From Myotis daubentonii (Eukaryota; Chordata; Mammalia; Chiroptera; Vespertilionidae), in the NCBI RefSeq assembly GCF_963259705.1, contig NC_081849.1, positions 60,732,093 to 60,796,092 of the forward strand: a DNA stretch of 64,000 nt. Direction: 5' to 3'. The notes below the pieces were generated by a model. The model was not told the DNA's origin. It worked only from the letters and a program-made list of their open reading frames with translations, and did no database searches. The position numbers were made by a program, and so were the translations under genes. This document shows positions 59,627 to 64,000 of this stretch, one piece after another (position 1 is the stretch's first letter; each line of letters begins with the position of its first letter).

Positions 59627-60016
59627 CTTTTTTCATAATATGTTTTTGTTTATCCCCATAAGAAAATAATTATGTTGGAAATTGGGAGCCAGAATTTTTT
59701 GTTGTGGAATTTGAGTTTTCAGATTCCCTCAGGATGGAGGCTGTGACAATTCCATCTCCAGTTTCTTCCAATTTAATTTCCATTGTGAATGAGACCAGGT
59801 TTTTCTATCAAAAATGAGTATGTAACTCATTGAATAATATGGTTGTATTAGAAATTGTAAAGATATACACATTCATTCATAGGAAAAAATATCTGGCAGT
59901 ATATACTCCAAAATGCTAATTAAATTGGGAGTTTTCAATTTATTTTTTGTTGTACAAATTTCCTACTTTTTCTACAATGCGTATAAATGTCTTGTGAAAT
60001 AAAAGTAATTAATAGG
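59627..60016 (-). repeat. Inverted-duplication arm A'
   Basis: Reverse-complement partner of 58372-58776. The unique sequence on both its sides differs from arm A's flanks, so the two arms meet only within these limits. Confidence 0.92.
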
Positions 60017-60149
60017 GACTTTGCTTAGTGCAATCATGAAATTTGTATTTATCCTAAGTCAGATATTTCCCTGACCTTATCGTTATGCCAGGAGAAAATA
60101 ACATAAGGGACCCAAGTCGCCTTGCTTTGGAAAAAATTTTTTCCTATAA

Positions 60150-60152
60150 ACA

Positions 60153-60194
<42 letters not shown>
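60150..60194 (+). repeat. (CA)n microsatellite
   Basis: About 20 CA units after a CACAAA start. Confidence 0.97.
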
Positions 60195-60195
<1 letters not shown>

Positions 60196-60523
60196 CCAAC
60201 TAATAGAAGAGTGTTAGCTTTATCAGCAGTAAGATGTAAAGGAGACATAAATCACAGATGTAGCTGACATTTAACCAATTTAGATTCCTTTCACACAACT
60301 TTCAATTTCAAGTGTGTCCTTTGATTCTTCATTTAGAGAAAACAATCCTGTCTGCTGATCAGAGGACGTCTACCCAAGGCTGCCCCATCCCACAGCTCCA
60401 AAAGCTTATGCGGTCCCAGCAGAGTCAGACGTGAATATGCAGCACACAGCCAACCCAGGGGGCCATATGACAGCCCTGAGACAAACCCCATTTCTCAGAC
60501 ACGGAGTCTTGCCCATTAAAATA
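60195..60523. other. Unique sequence
   Basis: Nothing is recognised. Confidence 0.45.
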
Positions 60524-60649
60524 CTAGGGGCCCGGTGCACGAAATTCGTGCACTGGGTGTGTGTGTGTGGGGGGGGAGTGTCCCTCAGCCCAGCCTGCCC
60601 CCTCTCACATACTGGGAGCCCTCAGGCGTTGACCCCCATCACCCTCCAA

Positions 60650-61345
60650 TTGCAGGATCAGCCCCTTGCCCAGGCCTGACGCCTCTGACAGAGGTGTCAG
60701 GCCTGGGCAGGGGACCCTCATTTCCCCCCATCACTGGTTCTGCCCCCAGCCCAGGCCTGATGCCTCTGGCCCAGGCATCAGGCCTGGGCAGGGGACCCCC
60801 AGACCCCTCCGATTGCTGGCTCTGACCCTTGCCCAGGCCTGATGCCTCGGCCAGAGGCGTAGACCCCCATCACCCTCCAATCACCTGATCGGCCCCTTGC
60901 CCAGGCCTGACGCCTCCGCCAGAGGTGTCAGGCTTGGACAGGGGACCCCCATCTCCCCCTGATCACTGGCTCTGGCCCCCACCCAGGCCTGAGGCCTCTG
61001 GCCCAGGAATCATGCCTGGGCAGGGGACCCCCATCTCCCTCTGATCGCTTGCTCCACCCCCCGCCCAAGCCTGACGCCTCTGACCCAGGCTTCAGGCCTG
61101 GGCAAGGGGACCATCATATCCCCCCAAACCCCGGCTCAGCCCCCCGCCCAGGCCTGATGCCTCGGCCAGAGGAGTTGACCCTCATCACCCTCCGATCACC
61201 AATCACCAGATCGGCCCCTTGACCAGGCCTGAGGCCTCCGGCAGAGGTGTCAGGCCTGGGCAGGGGACCCCCAGCTCCCCGCGGTTGCAGGCTCCGCCCC
61301 TGCCCAGGCCTAACGCCTCTGGCTGAGGCATCCGGCTTGGGCAGC
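60650..61345. repeat. Array of palindromic GC-rich modules in Helitron
   Basis: About eight imperfect modules of roughly 85-100 bp, many with a CAGGCCTGA(C/T)GCCTC...GAGG(T/C)(G/A)TCAGGCCTG inverted repeat, GGGCAGGGGACCCCCA and a CTGATC(A/G)CTGGCTC link. The sister copy has only one or two modules. Confidence 0.85.
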
Positions 61346-61521
61346 GGGGACCCGCAGCTGCAGCAGCCCTGCGATCGTGGGCTCCGCTTTAGGGCCAGGC
61401 AAGGGACCCCTAGCTCCCGGGACTGCCAGCTTCGACCGTGTCCAGCTCCCATCGCTGGCTCCACCCCTACTTCCTGCTATCACTGGCCAGGGCGGCAAAG
61501 GCGCCTGATTCTCCGATCATG

Positions 61522-61575
61522 GCTGGGGGGCAGGGCAAAGGCGGCCCCAGGGCCGCCTTTGCCCTGCCCCCCAGC
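61522..61575. repeat. 25-bp-arm hairpin in Helitron
   Basis: Perfect 25-bp arms (GCTGGGGGGCAGGGCAAAGG... and its complement) around a 4-nt loop. It corresponds to 40239-40291. Confidence 0.95.
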
Positions 61576-61917
61576 TCTTAGCTCCCCCCTGGGTTTCCGA
61601 TCACTGTCAGTGGCAGGGGGCTTCTTCCTGCTTTCCCTTTCGCCTCCCTGCATTGTGCCTACATATGCAAATTAACCGCCATCTTGTTGGCAGTTAACTG
61701 CCAATCTTAGTTGGCAGTTAACTGCCAATCATAGTTGGCAGTTAATTTGCATATAGCCCTGATTAGCCAATGAAAAGTGTATCGTCGTACGCCAATTACC
61801 ATTTTTCTCTTTTATTAGTGTAGATGTAAGAATGTCCTGTTGTTTTATGGCACTCCCAGCTTTTAAAAACAACTATTTCTAGGCTCCTTGTTAATATTAG
61901 GACAAAAAATAATTAAA

Positions 61918-62405
61918 ATGAAATGGCCTACAAGGCCCTAACATGATCCAGACCTACCTCACCAGCAACATTTCCCCTGTGTGCACCTACTCCCACACCC
62001 CAGGCCTCACTTAATTCCTCAAGTGTTCCGTGATCCTTCCTGTCACAGGGCATTTGCGTATACTGTTCCACCTGCCAGGAATTCTCTTCCTCCCCAGTTC
62101 GTTACCCAAATGATCCAACTCCTAGTTCAGATTTCATCTGGGTCTGTGTTTCTTCCAAGTTAACTTTCCATACCCTCCAGACTATGTCAACCACCCACAT
62201 CTACTCTCACAATACAATATTCCTCTTTTCCAGCACTGACCAAGGATGGAATTTAACATTTATTTGTATGATTATTTTATTAATGCCTACTGTCAGCTCT
62301 CTGAGAGAAGAGAAAAAGCGTTTTCTTTCTCACCACAGAACTCCCTGCACTTGGACAGTGCCTGGCATATAGCTGGGCTCTACATAAATACTTATTGAAT
62401 GCGTA
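61918..62405 (+). mobile_element. L2 LINE 3' end
   Basis: AATGGCCTACAAGGCCCTAAC, GGGCATTTGCGTATACTGTTCC, AGTTCAGATTTCATCTGGG and CAGTGCCTGGCATATAGC, then AAATACTTATTGAATGCG, give the L2 3' end in order over almost 500 bp. Confidence 0.85.
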
Positions 62406-64000
62406 TGTGGAAATACAAACTTTAAACATTCTTCCAAGTTCTCTGTTCTTGAGAACCTTCCTCTCTGAGTCCAGGAGACATGAAACTGCATTCACCTGTT
62501 CACAGATAAGAGAACTTTGAAAACAGTGGAGTCCTGTGGCCATCCACATACCAGTACTTAACTGTGGTGAGCATTATCATACCTTTTGAAGTATCCTGCT
62601 GGCTGTTCTCTCTCATGTATCCTGTTCCCAGCGTGAAATTTTCACCATTTCTCCTTTATATGTGCACGGTAGATTCAATTAGCCATGCCACTTGGTAATA
62701 TCAGGAGGCCAAGAAACAGAGACTAGTTCAAGGGTTTTATCCTCTCCTTGTGCCTTATCAGTTGCAAAGCCACGTGTTCCCAAAACCTTTTACTATGCCT
62801 GGAAGTGGGGTTCTGCAACCGTGTGAACAGTAGCAGGTATCAATGCCAATGCAGGACCTTTGACCTTCATGATGAGTCCCAAAGTGTTTTGCTCAAGGCC
62901 TACACCCAAGCCCCTGTCGTCACCACTGGATAATCATTCCAAAGGAAAGAAACATTTTCTCTCTTTTTTTGTCTAACTCAGGCAGGAATAAAGCCCATGG
63001 TGACAACCAATCACAGTGTTCTTATGCTTCACTCAGACAGTGTATGAACAGTGTCTGCCTATTCTCTTATAGAAACATAAAAGGCAAAATATGTGATTTC
63101 AGATATTCAGAAGAGGAGTCATTACCAGGGCATTTAGTGATGTCACATATTCTCTCTTCTTGCAAACAGATCCTCTCATGGAAAAGGCCTTGGGATACAC
63201 TACTTGATATATTTGAAGTCTGTTTATTTTATGCACTTCCTTTGAGAAGGAAAAGTCACTATAGGGTAGTGTCAGGGTCCCAGGTCACATGTGGGCTGTC
63301 TCTCCTAAGGTCTCCCATATAATAGAGCCACCTAACTTCACTTTCAGCCATGCTGCTTCTTTTCAATTTTGTGCTCATTTTAATTCAGCGCACTCTGTGG
63401 GTCATTATAGTCTCATTCCCTGAAGGTCATTCACTGCTACCCCCTCCAAAGCCAGCTCTGCACACAACAGTGAAGAGGAAGACATTTGTCAACATATTTC
63501 TTCTCCAGCTACTCCCTCCCTCAGCTACTTAATTCCTTCCTACCAAACTTGTGGCTTCAGAGAAAATAACTCTAGTGCGCAGGTTTTATGGTGGCATTTT
63601 TGGCATTTGAGTAGGAGTGTATAGGGTGTAAAGGACCAAAGGCCCTTCTTTCTTACACCTCTGAAATGTACCTGCAAAGGCAGTGCCCACCTGGCCTACC
63701 TATAAAGCTTAGCCCTTCTCATACCTCTTCCTGGTGATGACCTTTACAAGAAAATTATGATGATAGAGAACCTCCTACATATGTTTTAGAAATGAATTGG
63801 GAAGCACTTAACTCACTGTTCTTCCAAGATCTTGGGATTTATCTCTCCCTGTTTAAAGGGGATACTCTGTTTGGAAGTATGATCAGGCAGCGGTTTGCAA
63901 AATCACAGCCCTCAAGCGAGAGCATCCAAAGAGACGAGTTTATTATTCCTTCCAAAGTCAGCTGCAATTGAAGCTCACTAAATTGACTCCACATCTTCGT
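62406..64000. other. Unique sequence
   Basis: No repeat, RNA gene or supported exon is recognised up to the window end. Confidence 0.4.

Larger units (their letters stand above)
60524..61824 (-). mobile_element. Helitron (HeliBatN-like), complete, enlarged
   Basis: On the minus strand it starts TCTACACTAATAAAAGAG and ends GTGCACCGGGCCCCTAG, with hairpin GTGCACGAATTTCGTGCAC. Host A at 60523 and T at 61825 flank it. It is 1301 bp against 708 bp for the sister copy at 39943; the extra length is amplified palindromic modules (60650-61345). No helicase is encoded. Confidence 0.93.

Overview
The window is mammalian nuclear DNA, and its repeats point to a vespertilionid (vesper) bat. It carries tRNA-derived VES SINEs, Helitron rolling-circle transposons with HeliBat-type ends (5' TC, a GTGCAC hairpin and a 3' CTAG, inserted between A and T), and short hAT transposons with intact 8-bp target duplications. 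Among mammals this mix, Helitrons above all, is known from vesper bats. The genus cannot be read from the sequence. Older mammalian repeats (MIR, L2, L1M, MLT1-type LTRs) lie beneath the bat-specific ones.

No complete protein-coding gene can be supported. Nearly every open frame is short, falls in a repeat, or is what chance would give. Two weak coding candidates are listed: a possible terminal exon on the minus strand at 7119-7361, and a CpG-rich segment at 41.3-42.2 kb with a possible first exon that ends in a GTAAGT donor. The rest looks like intron or gene-poor intergenic DNA. Several unique, homeodomain-motif-rich blocks (about 1.5, 12.7, 17.3-18.7, 22.4-24.1, 28.4, 30.3, 35.6 and 45 kb) could be conserved regulatory DNA.

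Layout: 0-15 kb has scattered VES, MIR, L2 and L1 fragments, one full hAT and the possible exon. A minus-strand Helitron lies at 15.7-16.2 kb. From 16 to 29 kb there is mostly unique sequence with a CpG-rich centre, a second hAT, a tRNA 5' half inserted between target duplications, and a 21-bp minisatellite. From 29 to 39 kb there are old SINE and LINE pieces and a third hAT inside an L2. From 39 to 43 kb a VES sits in an MLT1 LTR, followed by a 708-bp Helitron and the CpG-rich segment. From 45 to 52 kb there is a Helitron in an old repeat, a 3' L1 fragment, and a head-to-tail pair of Helitrons with a 47-bp minisatellite. From 53 to 57 kb the DNA is AT-rich with few bat-specific repeats. From 57 to 62 kb come a 95-bp mini-Helitron, an inverted duplication that looks like a replication template switch, and a 1.3-kb Helitron with amplified palindromic modules.

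The parts do not form a pathway. The most notable items are the template-switch structure (58287-60016), the tRNA-Ile(UAU) 5'-half retropseudogene (25694-25756), the Helitron tandem (50294-52026), and three hAT copies whose target duplications share a central TA and whose shorter copies lack different internal segments.
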